From NCBI GenBank assembly GCA_003215435.1, contig QCKJ01000004.1, forward strand, positions 115,280 through 179,279: DNA of 64,000 nt, given 5' to 3'. The position numbers and the translations under genes are program-made. Shown here in pieces: positions 16,253-24,804 of this stretch (position 1 is its first letter; each line of letters starts with the position of its first letter). The notes below the pieces were generated by a model. It was given only the letters and a program-made list of their open reading frames with translations. It had not been told where the DNA came from and did not search any database. This DNA comes from Prochlorococcus sp. AG-409-M05 (lineage in GTDB: Bacteria > Cyanobacteriota > Cyanobacteriia > PCC-6307 > Cyanobiaceae).

Positions 16253-18529
16253 TTAAAGTTGAATTGGATCAGGGTCAACAGAAAGGGTAACCCCTCGAGG
16301 CAAAGAATCCCAAAGTGTCGACCCGTCAGGCAAAGGAAGAGAACTTAGCTCCGGACCATGAAGCAAAAGCTGCCATCGATTACGCCCAGCCACTTTTGGG
16401 ATCATCGCTGGAGCAGGTCCAATCATCTCCCAACCAGCCTGGTTACATAATGGTCTGATTTGCTCTGAAAGAACAGAAGCGGCTGAAGCTGTCAAAGTAG
16501 CAGACTCACCAGCAAGGCGCAGAATACAGGCTCTGCTATAGGGGACCAATCCTGATTCACGACGAAGATCTGCTTCCTTTTTCAAAAATTCTTCATATCT
16601 ACCGTCAACGAGATGTTGAATAACTGGGTGTTCAGGACAATAAGTTTGAACCAGGACCTCACCAGGGAGATCTCCTCGACCAGCACGACCAGCTAATTGA
16701 AGAAGTAACTGCAAAGTCTGCTCCTCAGCCTGCAAGTCGGGACGGTGCAACAGCCCATCAGCAGCCAATACAATGGCGAGAGTCACTCTAGGCAAATCCA
16801 TCCCTTTAGAAAGCATTTGAGTGCCTACCAAAACATCCGCTTCACCAGCAGCAAATCGTGAAAGGAGGCGTCGGTGACCATCCCTTCCACCAGTAGAATC
16901 CCTGTCGAAGCGCATTAATCTCAGTCCTTCAAGTTCCCTACTTAAGGTTTCCATCACCCTTTGAGTTCCTGCCCCAAATGGCTTAAAAGCTGAAGACCCA
17001 CAATTTGTACACGTTGACTCCTTATTAGTGCGATAACCACACCAGTGACACCTCAAGGAATAGTTACTCTTATTTGTAAGGTGTACTGTAAGCGCAACAT
17101 CACAATGAGGACACTGCACAACCTCTCCACAACTTCGACAGCTCAGGAAGCCGCTATACCCTCTTCTGGGTACCAACATAACTGCCTGTTCACCTCGTTC
17201 AGGTAGGCCTCTCAGTCTTTGAATAAGTGGTCTACTTATAAGTCGACGATGTCCAGCCGCTAATTCCTGACGCATATCAACGACTCGAACAGGTGGCAAT
17301 GGCTGTCGTGATATGCGAGAAGTTAGCCTGGCCAACCTCAAAGGACCTTGAGGGCAAAGATTCTTCCACGTAAGCAAGGACGGTGTTGCGCTCCCTAAAA
17401 CGACCTTTGATCCAAACCACTTGGCACGCTCTACAGCCAGTTCTCTAGCGTTATAACAAGGCATTGGAGACTCTTGTTTATAAGAGGTATCATGCTCCTC
17501 GTCTACAACAATCAACCCTAAAGGTGATAGTGGAATAAAGACGGCAGAGCGGGTACCTACGATTACCAAAGGGCTTTGTGACTTAAGGGCAAGCCGCCAG
17601 GTCCTTACTCGCTCACGGTCTGAACAGCCACTATGGTATTCAAAAACAATCTTTCCGAAGCGTCCTCGGAAACGATCTACCAATTGAGGAATTAATCCAA
17701 TCTCTGGAGCAAGAATAAGGCAATGTCTACCTTCCTCTAATTCTCTGGCAGCAAGGTGTAGGTAAACCTCTGTTTTACCTGAACCTGTCACCCCCCACAG
17801 CAAGATTGCAGACCCTTGCTGCTGAGCTTCATATATTTCCACTGCATCTTCCTGCTCTTTGGTTAGTTCTTTTTTGTTTTCAAGAATCTCATCAACTTCT
17901 GCTCTACTCGTATTTTCTAGAACCTTCTTTTTGTGTCGAAAGGCAGCCCCAGATTTCACCAACCCTTTTACAACACTTGAACAGAAGCCATCTAAAGAAA
18001 TGTCCTTCTGCCACCCACCCCCTCCGCGACTTTTCAAGAAGTTCATCAACTCTGTTTGCCTGTCCGTAAGAGCTTCAAAGTTTGTAGCTTCAGGATTAAG
18101 TTGTATCCACCAAAGACTTTTAGCTTCATCAGTAAGTTTTTTGGCCTGACCAAGCCAACCAGCTGGTAAGGCAGCCTTGATCATCTTGTATGGACTCACA
18201 TAACAACTCACTGCAACTGAATTCACCCAGTCGCGCCATATAGGATCAACGGCAGCACTCTGAACAAGAGCTTCGATCCCAAGCAGAGTGCGCGAACTCT
18301 CCTTCATATCTGTAATAGCTTCATAGGAATGTCTCCTTCTCGCAACAACAAGGCCATGCAATGCCCTGCCCTTTAAACGAACAAGGACCAAATCTCCTAG
18401 ATCAACACCTAGATTTTTGTTATCTAGATAAGTAAAACAACGTCCATCTCTGCCCGCTTCTAACAAAACATCCACCTCCGCAAACTCCTTGGAGGAATAA
18501 AGAAAATCAGAGGGACTTGCAGACGTCAA
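16253..18529 (-). CDS. priA: Primosomal replication restart helicase PriA
   Basis: PriA reloads the replisome at stalled forks. The 758-residue protein has an N-terminal DNA-binding domain (DVLLEAGRDGRCFTYLDN), Walker A GVTGSGKTEVYLHLAA (about residue 245), the DEEHD Walker B box with SYKQE, and helicase motifs VLGSATPS and VGTQMLSKGMDLPRV. The zinc region has four CxxC-type pairs (CRSCGEVVQCPHC, CHWCG, CTNCG). The QLAGRAGRG motif VI is intact. Its upstream region, shared with rpoD, carries the candidate structured RNA. Confidence 0.96.
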   Translation of the reverse strand: MTSASPSDFLYSSKEFAEVDVLLEAGRDGRCFTYLDNKNLGVDLGDLVLVRLKGRALHGLVVARRRHSYEAITDMKESSRTLLGIEALVQSAAVDPIWRDWVNSVAVSCYVSPYKMIKAALPAGWLGQAKKLTDEAKSLWWIQLNPEATNFEALTDRQTELMNFLKSRGGGGWQKDISLDGFCSSVVKGLVKSGAAFRHKKKVLENTSRAEVDEILENKKELTKEQEDAVEIYEAQQQGSAILLWGVTGSGKTEVYLHLAARELEEGRHCLILAPEIGLIPQLVDRFRGRFGKIVFEYHSGCSDRERVRTWRLALKSQSPLVIVGTRSAVFIPLSPLGLIVVDEEHDTSYKQESPMPCYNARELAVERAKWFGSKVVLGSATPSLLTWKNLCPQGPLRLARLTSRISRQPLPPVRVVDMRQELAAGHRRLISRPLIQRLRGLPERGEQAVMLVPRRGYSGFLSCRSCGEVVQCPHCDVALTVHLTNKSNYSLRCHWCGYRTNKESTCTNCGSSAFKPFGAGTQRVMETLSRELEGLRLMRFDRDSTGGRDGHRRLLSRFAAGEADVLVGTQMLSKGMDLPRVTLAIVLAADGLLHRPDLQAEEQTLQLLLQLAGRAGRGDLPGEVLVQTYCPEHPVIQHLVDGRYEEFLKKEADLRRESGLVPYSRACILRLAGESATLTASAASVLSEQIRPLCNQAGWEMIGPAPAMIPKVAGRNRWQLLLHGPELSSLPLPDGSTLWDSLPRGVTLSVDPDPIQL

Positions 18530-18911
18530 AAGTTTTTTTTAAAATTAAAGAGTTGGACAGCCCAAGGCTGTTGTCGGAATCATGCAGAGTTCCGTCCAGA
18601 GGGAAGACACGTAGCCCGATCTAACTGAGGGATCTCCCCAGAAAAGGATTGGCCGGTCTGAGAAAGCCCCTGACAGCCCTGCAATGGTCAACCAATGGTT
18701 TCTTATCACCGCAAAACCAACACAGCTGTTACGAAACTGACCTAAGAAGATCTTTTCGATGCTAAGAGCTTCGGCGATCAAATAATCAGGCCTGTTTCTT
18801 ACCTTCAACGCTGTGCCCCATAAATAGGTGAGTCTGCTCTGTTTTTATATCCAGAGAAGTTTCTTCCTTAATGAGCTTCTATCTCTTTTCTATCCATTCG
18901 CTTTGCCTGTT
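18530..18911. other. 382-bp divergent intergenic region priA-rpoD
   Basis: This stretch separates the priA start from the preferred rpoD start. It holds the candidate RNA described separately and presumably both gene promoters. An 87-codon frame on the minus strand spans it but has no recognisable protein features and coincides with the RNA structure. Confidence 0.6.
18545..18773 (-). ncRNA. Candidate structured RNA between priA and rpoD (family unknown)
   Basis: On the minus strand the complement of 18717-18726 pairs with the complement of 18567-18577 (GCUGUGUUGG with CCGACAACAGC, one bulge) to close a domain of about 160 nt. Inside it, AGGGGCUUUCUCAG (18671-18658) pairs with CUGGGGAGAUCCCU (18641-18628), 13 of 14 positions, five of the pairs G.U including the closing stem's. 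Those G.U pairs become C/A mismatches on the plus strand, so the minus strand is favoured. A further UGCAGGG/CUCUGCA stem lies between. Upstream, TTGAAG-17 nt-TTATTT (808-780) could be a promoter. At the 3' end ACAGCC-TTG-GGCTGT with a T-rich stretch could terminate and competes with the closing stem. 6S-like RNA is possible but not shown. Confidence 0.45.
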
Positions 18912-20240
18912 ATGAGTCCTGCCGCAACAAAAGCTGCAACAAAAAAGGCCTCTTCTAAATCTTCTAAGAAAGCTTCTGAACTTCCATCAACCGAAAAGCA
19001 GGGGAAGAAACCGAAGGCAAAAGCATTAGGATCTTCTGCTAAATCAATGGAATCTGTAAAGAAACAACAAGCCAATTCTTCTAGAAAGGCCTCTGAATCA
19101 AAGGTCCAGCCAAAGAGCGAAAGTCCTGATAATCAGGACTTACCCACCACTGATGGTCAATCAATTCCTCCATCAGCAGTCAACATCCCGGTTGGCAATC
19201 TTGAGAACAGTAGCCAGGAAGACATCTCCTCTCTAACTGAACAAGAGCTGAGAGCCAAAGCATTAGCAAGCATAAAAATTGGACCCAAAGGGGTCTATAC
19301 CGAAGACTCAATAAGGGTTTACTTACAAGAGATTGGTCGAATCAGGCTTCTTCGCCCAGACGAAGAGATCGAATTAGCAAGGAAAATTGCCGATTTGTTG
19401 TACCTAGAAGAACGTGCAGAACAATTTGAAAGTGAAAATGGTCACTACCCCACTACTAGAGAGTGGGCTGCACTAGAAGAAATGCCTCATGTGAGGTTTA
19501 GAAGGCGCCTGATGCTTGGCAGAAGGGCCAAGGAAAAGATGGTGCAGTCAAATCTCAGGCTTGTTGTTTCAATAGCGAAAAAATATATGAATAGGGGTTT
19601 GTCATTTCAAGACCTCATTCAAGAAGGCAGCCTAGGCCTGATTCGAGCTGCCGAGAAATTCGATCATGAAAAAGGGTATAAGTTCTCTACTTATGCCACA
19701 TGGTGGATCAGACAGGCAATAACCAGAGCCATTGCAGACCAAAGTCGCACAATTCGCCTCCCAGTCCATCTCTACGAAACCATCTCTCGGATTAAAAAAA
19801 CCACAAAAGTTCTAAGTCAAGAGTTTGGGAGAAAGCCCACCGAAGAGGAAATTGCGGAAAGCATGGAAATGACAATTGAAAAGCTCCGCTTTATTGCTAA
19901 AAGTGCTCAACTACCCATTTCCTTAGAGACTCCTATAGGAAAAGAAGAAGACTCACGTCTAGGGGATTTTATTGAAGCAGACATTGAGAACCCAGATCAG
20001 GATGTTGCCAAAAACCTTCTTCGTGAGGATTTAGAGGGGGTTCTCGCAACTCTTAGTCCTAGGGAACGAGATGTACTTAGACTTCGTTATGGCCTAGATG
20101 ATGGAAGGATGAAAACTCTTGAAGAGATAGGTCAAATTTTTGATGTAACCCGCGAGCGAATTCGACAAATCGAGGCCAAAGCGTTAAGGAAGCTAAGGCA
20201 TCCAAACCGTAACGGAGTACTAAAGGAATATATAAAGTGA
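18912..20240 (+). CDS. rpoD: Principal RNA polymerase sigma factor (group 1, RpoD/SigA type)
   Basis: The 442-residue sigma-70 factor directs housekeeping transcription. The first 110 residues are a Lys/Ser/Ala-rich low-complexity tail. Region 1.2 follows ([21 protein letters not shown]), then region 2 with [27 protein letters not shown] and [18 protein letters not shown], region 3 ([15 protein letters not shown]) and region 4 with [33 protein letters not shown] 18912 gives the [13 protein letters not shown] start; an upstream in-frame ATG at 18828 would add a hydrophobic stretch and is unlikely. A 21-nt palindrome (19121-19141) lies in the tail coding region. hemC follows after 222 bp. Confidence 0.95.
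   Translation: MSPAATKAATKKASSKSSKKASELPSTEKQGKKPKAKALGSSAKSMESVKKQQANSSRKASESKVQPKSESPDNQDLPTTDGQSIPPSAVNIPVGNLENSSQEDISSLTEQELRAKALASIKIGPKGVYTEDSIRVYLQEIGRIRLLRPDEEIELARKIADLLYLEERAEQFESENGHYPTTREWAALEEMPHVRFRRRLMLGRRAKEKMVQSNLRLVVSIAKKYMNRGLSFQDLIQEGSLGLIRAAEKFDHEKGYKFSTYATWWIRQAITRAIADQSRTIRLPVHLYETISRIKKTTKVLSQEFGRKPTEEEIAESMEMTIEKLRFIAKSAQLPISLETPIGKEEDSRLGDFIEADIENPDQDVAKNLLREDLEGVLATLSPRERDVLRLRYGLDDGRMKTLEEIGQIFDVTRERIRQIEAKALRKLRHPNRNGVLKEYIK
19121..19141. repeat. 21-nt perfect palindrome in the rpoD N-terminal coding region
   Basis: AAGTCCTGAT (19121-19130) and ATCAGGACTT (19132-19141) are exact reverse complements around a single A. It lies in the variable low-complexity part of the sigma factor gene, where sequence constraint is low. 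Confidence 0.9.
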
Positions 20241-20380
20241 TTAATTAAGAATTTTTCTATTTAAAAATATCTTTTTTAAGGTTTTTCTCACATTGAAATT
20301 GCCCCAGTTTTCCTTTAAGACTTCATAAAAATTTCAAGTTCAGAGCAAGGAGCGATTCACAGAAAAAACTTACAAAATCA

Positions 20381-20421
20381 ATCAAACCACTACGGGTTTG
20401 ATGCACTCATTGAGAAATGAG
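20381..20421 (+). promoter_or_regulatory. Two adjacent hairpins in the hemC leader
   Basis: ATCAAACC (20381-20388) pairs with GGTTTGAT (20395-20402) around 6 nt. Three nt later CTCATT (20406-20411) pairs with AATGAG (20416-20421) around GAGA, a GNRA-type tetraloop. They end about 40 nt before the hemC start. This could be a leader element or a small RNA; there is no T-tract, so it is not a terminator. Confidence 0.4.
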
Positions 20422-20462
20422 AGCTTGACTGTCTAATGTGAGTTGGTGTGGAAACATAATTA

Positions 20463-21407
20463 ATGGCCCTAGACCAACTGCGTATCGCCTCTCGCAGAAG
20501 CCAACTGGCCATGGTGCAGACCAACTGGGTCAAGAAAGAGCTTGAGCTAGCCCATCCTGGCTTAAGCATCTCCATAGAAGCCATGGCGACTCAAGGCGAC
20601 AAGATCCTTGACGTTGCACTCGCAAAGATAGGGGACAAAGGTTTATTTACAAAAGAGTTAGAAGCTCAAATGCTTGTTGGAAGAGCTGAAATAGCTGTTC
20701 ACTCTCTGAAGGATCTTCCAACCAACCTTCCAGAAGGGCTGATTCTTGGATGCATTACTGAAAGGGAAGACCCTGCAGATGCCCTAGTTGTCAACACTAA
20801 AAACTCAGGTTACAAACTTGAGAGCCTGCCTGACGGGTCCATTGTTGGGACCAGCTCACTTAGGAGACTGGCGCAACTCCGTCATCATTTTCCACATCTC
20901 GTATTCAAAGATGTACGAGGCAATGTGATAACACGGCTAGAAAAGCTCGATTCGGGAGAATATGACTGCTTGATACTCGCAGCTGCTGGGTTGTCTCGAC
21001 TTGGTTTTGGAGAACGCATTCATCAGTTAATTCCAAGTGAAATATCCCTTCATGCCGTTGGCCAAGGGGCTCTGGGAATTGAATGTGTTAACTCAAGACC
21101 AGATGTCATAGAGACCATCAAAGTTTTAGAGCACACTCCAACAGCAAAAAGGTGCCTAGCAGAAAGATCCTTCCTTAATGAATTAGAAGGAGGTTGCCAA
21201 GTACCTATAGGTGTGAACACAAAAATCGAAGGAAAAGAGCTTGTCCTAACTGGAATGGTGGCAAGCTTAGATGGAAAAAGATTGATCAGAGATCAATGCA
21301 GAGGCCAACTATCAGAATGCGAAGCCATTGGGGTAAGCCTTGCTAACACCTTGAAGGCACAAGGTGCTGGCAAGATACTTAAAGAGATTTTCGATAGTGT
21401 GAGATAA
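20463..21407 (+). CDS. hemC: Porphobilinogen deaminase (hydroxymethylbilane synthase)
   Basis: HemC joins four porphobilinogen units into hydroxymethylbilane for chlorophyll, haem and corrin synthesis. Its 314 residues match the family: [18 protein letters not shown] at the N-terminus, [47 protein letters not shown], and the dipyrromethane-cofactor Cys in [14 protein letters not shown] near residue 243. Another tetrapyrrole gene, hemL, is at 34330. Confidence 0.97.
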   Translation: MALDQLRIASRRSQLAMVQTNWVKKELELAHPGLSISIEAMATQGDKILDVALAKIGDKGLFTKELEAQMLVGRAEIAVHSLKDLPTNLPEGLILGCITEREDPADALVVNTKNSGYKLESLPDGSIVGTSSLRRLAQLRHHFPHLVFKDVRGNVITRLEKLDSGEYDCLILAAAGLSRLGFGERIHQLIPSEISLHAVGQGALGIECVNSRPDVIETIKVLEHTPTAKRCLAERSFLNELEGGCQVPIGVNTKIEGKELVLTGMVASLDGKRLIRDQCRGQLSECEAIGVSLANTLKAQGAGKILKEIFDSVR

Positions 21408-21465
21408 ATAGCAAAGCAAAAGAATAAGCTTGCCAAGTATTAGTTTATTAATAAATGTAGTGAAC

Positions 21466-22053
21466 TTAGTCAATAAGTTTTGGGGCTATTTCTGATAGAT
21501 AGCGTTCTTCGCAAGAAGCAATTATCTCCAAAGCCTTTTCAACACCATAAAAGCCATTAACTTTGCAACTACCTGGCTTCTTTAAGTCTTTATATCTTTC
21601 CCAGTAGTAACTAGTTTCTTTAACCCAATGCCCCCCTAACTGCTCAAAGCTAGTGATGTGATCCATCCTTTTGTCATCTGCAAGAACAGCTATAACTTTG
21701 TCATCAACTTCACCGCCATCATCAAAGGTCATGATGCCAATAATTCGAGCCTCAACTATTGAGCCTGGAATTAAGGGTTCCGTCACACCCACTATCTCAA
21801 TATCAAGAGGATCTCCATCTTCATCCCATGTTTGAGGGATACATCCGTAGGCGAAAGGATATGCCAGTGATGAATACCCGACCCTATCCAATTTAAGATG
21901 GCCAGTCTCAGTGATCAGTTCATACTTGTTGATCGTGCTGGAGTTGAGCTCAACAATTGTGTTTAGCCGAAGCTCAGACTTCTTAGCGAAGGCAGGCATT
22001 ACATGTAGCAAGTTGGGCATGCTCCGCCTTGGAGACATATCTAGATTGGCCAT
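21466..22053 (-). CDS. Inorganic pyrophosphatase, family I (copy 2)
   Basis: This 195-residue family I PPase homologue differs clearly from copy 1. It keeps the full DEDGDPLDIEI loop, and FDDGGEVDDKVIAVLADD supplies the later metal Asp residues. NTIVELNSSTINKYELI matches the substrate Glu/Lys region. YPFAYGCIP has Ala where DYG is usual. A 30-residue N-terminal extension precedes the domain. Because the catalytic Asp set is complete here, this copy may carry the main PPase activity; that is an inference. It lies between hemC and the M32 carboxypeptidase gene. Confidence 0.85.
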   Translation of the reverse strand: MANLDMSPRRSMPNLLHVMPAFAKKSELRLNTIVELNSSTINKYELITETGHLKLDRVGYSSLAYPFAYGCIPQTWDEDGDPLDIEIVGVTEPLIPGSIVEARIIGIMTFDDGGEVDDKVIAVLADDKRMDHITSFEQLGGHWVKETSYYWERYKDLKKPGSCKVNGFYGVEKALEIIASCEERYLSEIAPKLID

Positions 22054-22093
22054 GATTTAGGAAAGCACCTGGTTTGGCCGGGCATCCTACGGG

Positions 22094-23638
22094 CTAAAGC
22101 CCAAGATTCTGCAATTTAGTCAAAAGGTATTTGACAAATGGAGTACTAGAAAGCTTCCTCCCCGTGACCTTTTGAACCAGTTGCTCTGCATTTAACTGTC
22201 TTCCATGACAATGAACATTGGAGCGCAGCCAATTAAGAAGTCTTGTCTCTTCTCCCGCAAAAATAAATGCCTCCAATGGATCAGATGCGTCACAGCCTTG
22301 AGACTTAAAATCACTAGTCATAGCCTCGGCTAATTGTGCACTAATTAAATGACCTAACAGATATGAGGGGAAATAACCAAAGAGTCCTTCACTCCAATGA
22401 ACATCTTGGAGACAACCTTCTCTATCGTTAGCAGGCGATATCCCAAGAAATTCTTTATATCTGTAGTTCCATTCAGAGGGTAAAGCCTCAACCTCAAGTC
22501 CATCTTCAAGAAGAGCAATCTCCAAGTCTGTCCGAATTAATATGTGCAACCCATAACTAAGCTCATCTGCTTCAACCCTATTCAAGCCAGGAGTTAATGG
22601 GTTCATTAAATGCCAAAGCTCCATCGCTGAGTCAATTGGGGCCCCTACCTGTGCAAACCGAGTCCACCAACGCTGTGAGAAAGATTTGCTTCGAGCGACT
22701 CTATTTTCCCAAAATAAAGACTGACTCTCGTGAACTCCCATTGATGTTGCTAGGCCTAATGGCCAGCCAAACCATTGATGAGATTGACTTGGCAATCCCT
22801 GCTCATATAGGGAATGCCCCCATTCATGTGCAGTAGCGAGGAACGAAGACAGAGGTTGCCCCTTCACAATCCTTGTGGTCAATCGAAAATCGCGTGGTCC
22901 AAGAGTCGTAGAAAAAGGGTGAGGTGACTGGGCAACACAAGTTATCGACTCATCCCTACCCCATTCATCAAGCAGTCGCTTAGCAAGATCCTTTTGTAAA
23001 GCTTGATCCAGCTCCCATTTTCTTTTAGGAGAACGCCTCATCGCACAAACCTTGTCAACAAGCTCCGGCAAAAGTGTCCTCAAAGGGTCAAACAACTCTT
23101 TTAAGCGGGCACATGTCAAATCAGGTTCAAATGGTTGCGCAAGCGTCTCCCAACAGGACCTTGGCTCGGCTAACTGTCTAGCTTCCTCCTGCCGCAAGGA
23201 AACAAGTGAAGCCAGAGCAGGCGCAAAACAGTGAAAGTCAGAATTTTTTCTTGCCTCTTGCCAGCGGTGATAACCATCAGACCTAGCGATAGCGAGATGA
23301 CCAACTAACTTAGGATCTAAGCTCTTTTGGCGATTAAATTCCTGAGTCAATAGATGGAGATTACGTTGTCTTTCCATCTGCTCCTGAGGGGTTATTGTCC
23401 CTGCCAGTCGTGCCCCCTCAAATTCAGTTTTTGCCTCAGCTAAAAGAGTCTCAAAATGGGCACTACTCTGTCGAGCATGTAATTGTTTCGCGATCAAACT
23501 TAATTGGTCAGCCCGCCAAGAGGCGCCTTCATGAGGCATGACCGTATTTTGATCCCAATAAAGGGTGCTCTGTATAGACCCCAAAAGACGGGAATCAAGC
23601 AGATATTCACCTAAACGTTGCCAAGCCAGCGCAGGCAA
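22094..23638 (-). CDS. M32-family metallocarboxypeptidase (Taq type)
   Basis: This thermostable-carboxypeptidase-like enzyme has 514 residues, the usual family length. The zinc motif HEWGHSLYEQGLP (about residue 268) gives HExxH, and MGVHESQSLFWENR is the conserved downstream HESQS segment with the third ligand. VEADELSYGLHILIR is also typical. It should remove C-terminal residues from peptides in the cytoplasm. It is divergent from the YjbQ-family gene across about 190 bp. Confidence 0.93.
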   Translation of the reverse strand: MPALAWQRLGEYLLDSRLLGSIQSTLYWDQNTVMPHEGASWRADQLSLIAKQLHARQSSAHFETLLAEAKTEFEGARLAGTITPQEQMERQRNLHLLTQEFNRQKSLDPKLVGHLAIARSDGYHRWQEARKNSDFHCFAPALASLVSLRQEEARQLAEPRSCWETLAQPFEPDLTCARLKELFDPLRTLLPELVDKVCAMRRSPKRKWELDQALQKDLAKRLLDEWGRDESITCVAQSPHPFSTTLGPRDFRLTTRIVKGQPLSSFLATAHEWGHSLYEQGLPSQSHQWFGWPLGLATSMGVHESQSLFWENRVARSKSFSQRWWTRFAQVGAPIDSAMELWHLMNPLTPGLNRVEADELSYGLHILIRTDLEIALLEDGLEVEALPSEWNYRYKEFLGISPANDREGCLQDVHWSEGLFGYFPSYLLGHLISAQLAEAMTSDFKSQGCDASDPLEAFIFAGEETRLLNWLRSNVHCHGRQLNAEQLVQKVTGRKLSSTPFVKYLLTKLQNLGL

Positions 23639-23825
23639 AAACTCTTTCCATGACTCTAATTAGATTAGTCATCCTCGATAGAGTAAATGCCCTGTTTATT
23701 TAAAAAATGGTGAGTTCCTAATCAAAAGCAGATTTTCGATAGGGACACTCAAAAAAACAACCCCTACAAAAAGCAAGATATGACATCTCCGCTCAGAATC
23801 ACTTTTAAGCAGCTCACCAGCGCAA

Positions 23826-24308
23826 ATGACCTTTGAACAAGCGTTGGACCAAATCAAAGTTCAAACCACCGGAGAAGGGTTTACCAATCTGACTCCACAA
23901 ATAAAAAGATGGGTTTCAAAGACAGACATTTATCGAGGGGTTTTGCATATAACAGCCCTGCATACAAGCTGCAGTCTGATAATCAATGAAAATGCTGATC
24001 CCTGCGTACTATCAGATCTTTCTGCCTATATGAAACAACTTGTACCTGAAGACGGAATAAGAACAAACTTACCGAACAAATTGTTCATCCCATATAAACA
24101 CTCAAGTGAAGGACCTGACGACATGCCTGCCCATATACGCACAAGCCTTACATGTAGCAATTTAAGTTTAAGTATTGAAGAAGGGAGGATTGTTTTAGGT
24201 ACATGGCAAGCTGTTTATCTCTGGGAGCATAGAAATAGCAACAATTCAAGGCGAATCAATTTGCATGCAATAGGCGAAAAAAATCTTTCCACCTCACTGA
24301 ATCAATAA
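23826..24308 (+). CDS. YjbQ/UPF0047-family protein
   Basis: The 160-residue protein has the UPF0047 pattern: a first part ending GVLHITALHTSCSLIINENADP (about residues 38-60, the conserved H-T-S-C/S and N-E motifs), an HIRTSLTCSNLSLSIEEGRIVLGTWQAVYLWEHR segment, and a short tail. Homologues show weak thiamine-phosphate-synthase activity in vitro, but the physiological role is not established. The tail after WEHR is somewhat longer than in typical members. Confidence 0.85.
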   Translation: MTFEQALDQIKVQTTGEGFTNLTPQIKRWVSKTDIYRGVLHITALHTSCSLIINENADPCVLSDLSAYMKQLVPEDGIRTNLPNKLFIPYKHSSEGPDDMPAHIRTSLTCSNLSLSIEEGRIVLGTWQAVYLWEHRNSNNSRRINLHAIGEKNLSTSLNQ

Positions 24309-24336
24309 GCAACACTCTCATCAATTAAGGGGCTAA

Positions 24337-24405
24337 ATGAATAACACAACCGATGTTGATCTCCTGATTGACCTTCTCCAGAGGTTGTCCAAGGAGGATG
24401 CTTAG
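24337..24405 (+). CDS. Possible 22-residue small protein
   Basis: A 23-codon frame starts at ATG 24337 with AAGGGG 5 nt upstream, an unusually good ribosome-binding site for this genome. The peptide begins MNNTTDVDLLIDLLQRL and ends SKEDA, an acidic amphipathic helix. It lies in the gap between the YjbQ-family and PCD-like genes. It may be a real small protein, a leader peptide or a gene remnant. Confidence 0.35.
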   Translation: MNNTTDVDLLIDLLQRLSKEDA

Positions 24406-24426
24406 GACAGAAAAAGACCAAAACTT

Positions 24427-24717
24427 ATGGCAGGCACTCTTTTAGACCCCTCCTTTTTAAAGACCCTTAGCGAAGAGCTTTCTGGATGGGAGATTCAGCA
24501 AGGGAAACTAAGGCGAAAGTGGGTTTTCAGCAATTTTATTGAGGCCTTTGCTTTTATGACAAAAGTTGCACTAATTGCCGAGTCAATGAACCATCATCCT
24601 GAATGGAGCAATGTCTATTCGACAGTAAATATTGAACTAACTACTCATGACCTAGGTGGCATAAGCGATCTAGACATCAACCTAGCCAAAGCCATAAACA
24701 CTGTAGGGAAGACTTGA
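24427..24717 (+). CDS. Pterin-4a-carbinolamine dehydratase-like protein
   Basis: The 96-residue protein matches the PCD/DCoH fold: [17 protein letters not shown] at the N-terminus, [31 protein letters not shown] with the catalytic HHP motif, and [19 protein letters not shown] with the second conserved His. In organisms without aromatic amino acid hydroxylases its role may be in folate or molybdopterin metabolism. ATG 24427 has no strong Shine-Dalgarno sequence; a strong AAGGAGG at 24391-24397 lies somewhat too far upstream. Confidence 0.9.
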   Translation: MAGTLLDPSFLKTLSEELSGWEIQQGKLRRKWVFSNFIEAFAFMTKVALIAESMNHHPEWSNVYSTVNIELTTHDLGGISDLDINLAKAINTVGKT

Positions 24718-24804
24718 TGAAATAACCCAGAAGTCCCATTACCTCAAAATTACAGCTTTACCTCTTAGATTTAACCTCTGCTCTTCTTTTATGAAACTAG
24801 CTAT

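Noticed and set aside
18545..18808. 87-codon minus-strand frame between priA and rpoD
   Set aside because: No recognisable protein features or good ribosome-binding site, and it coincides with a strong RNA structure; treated as a candidate RNA instead.
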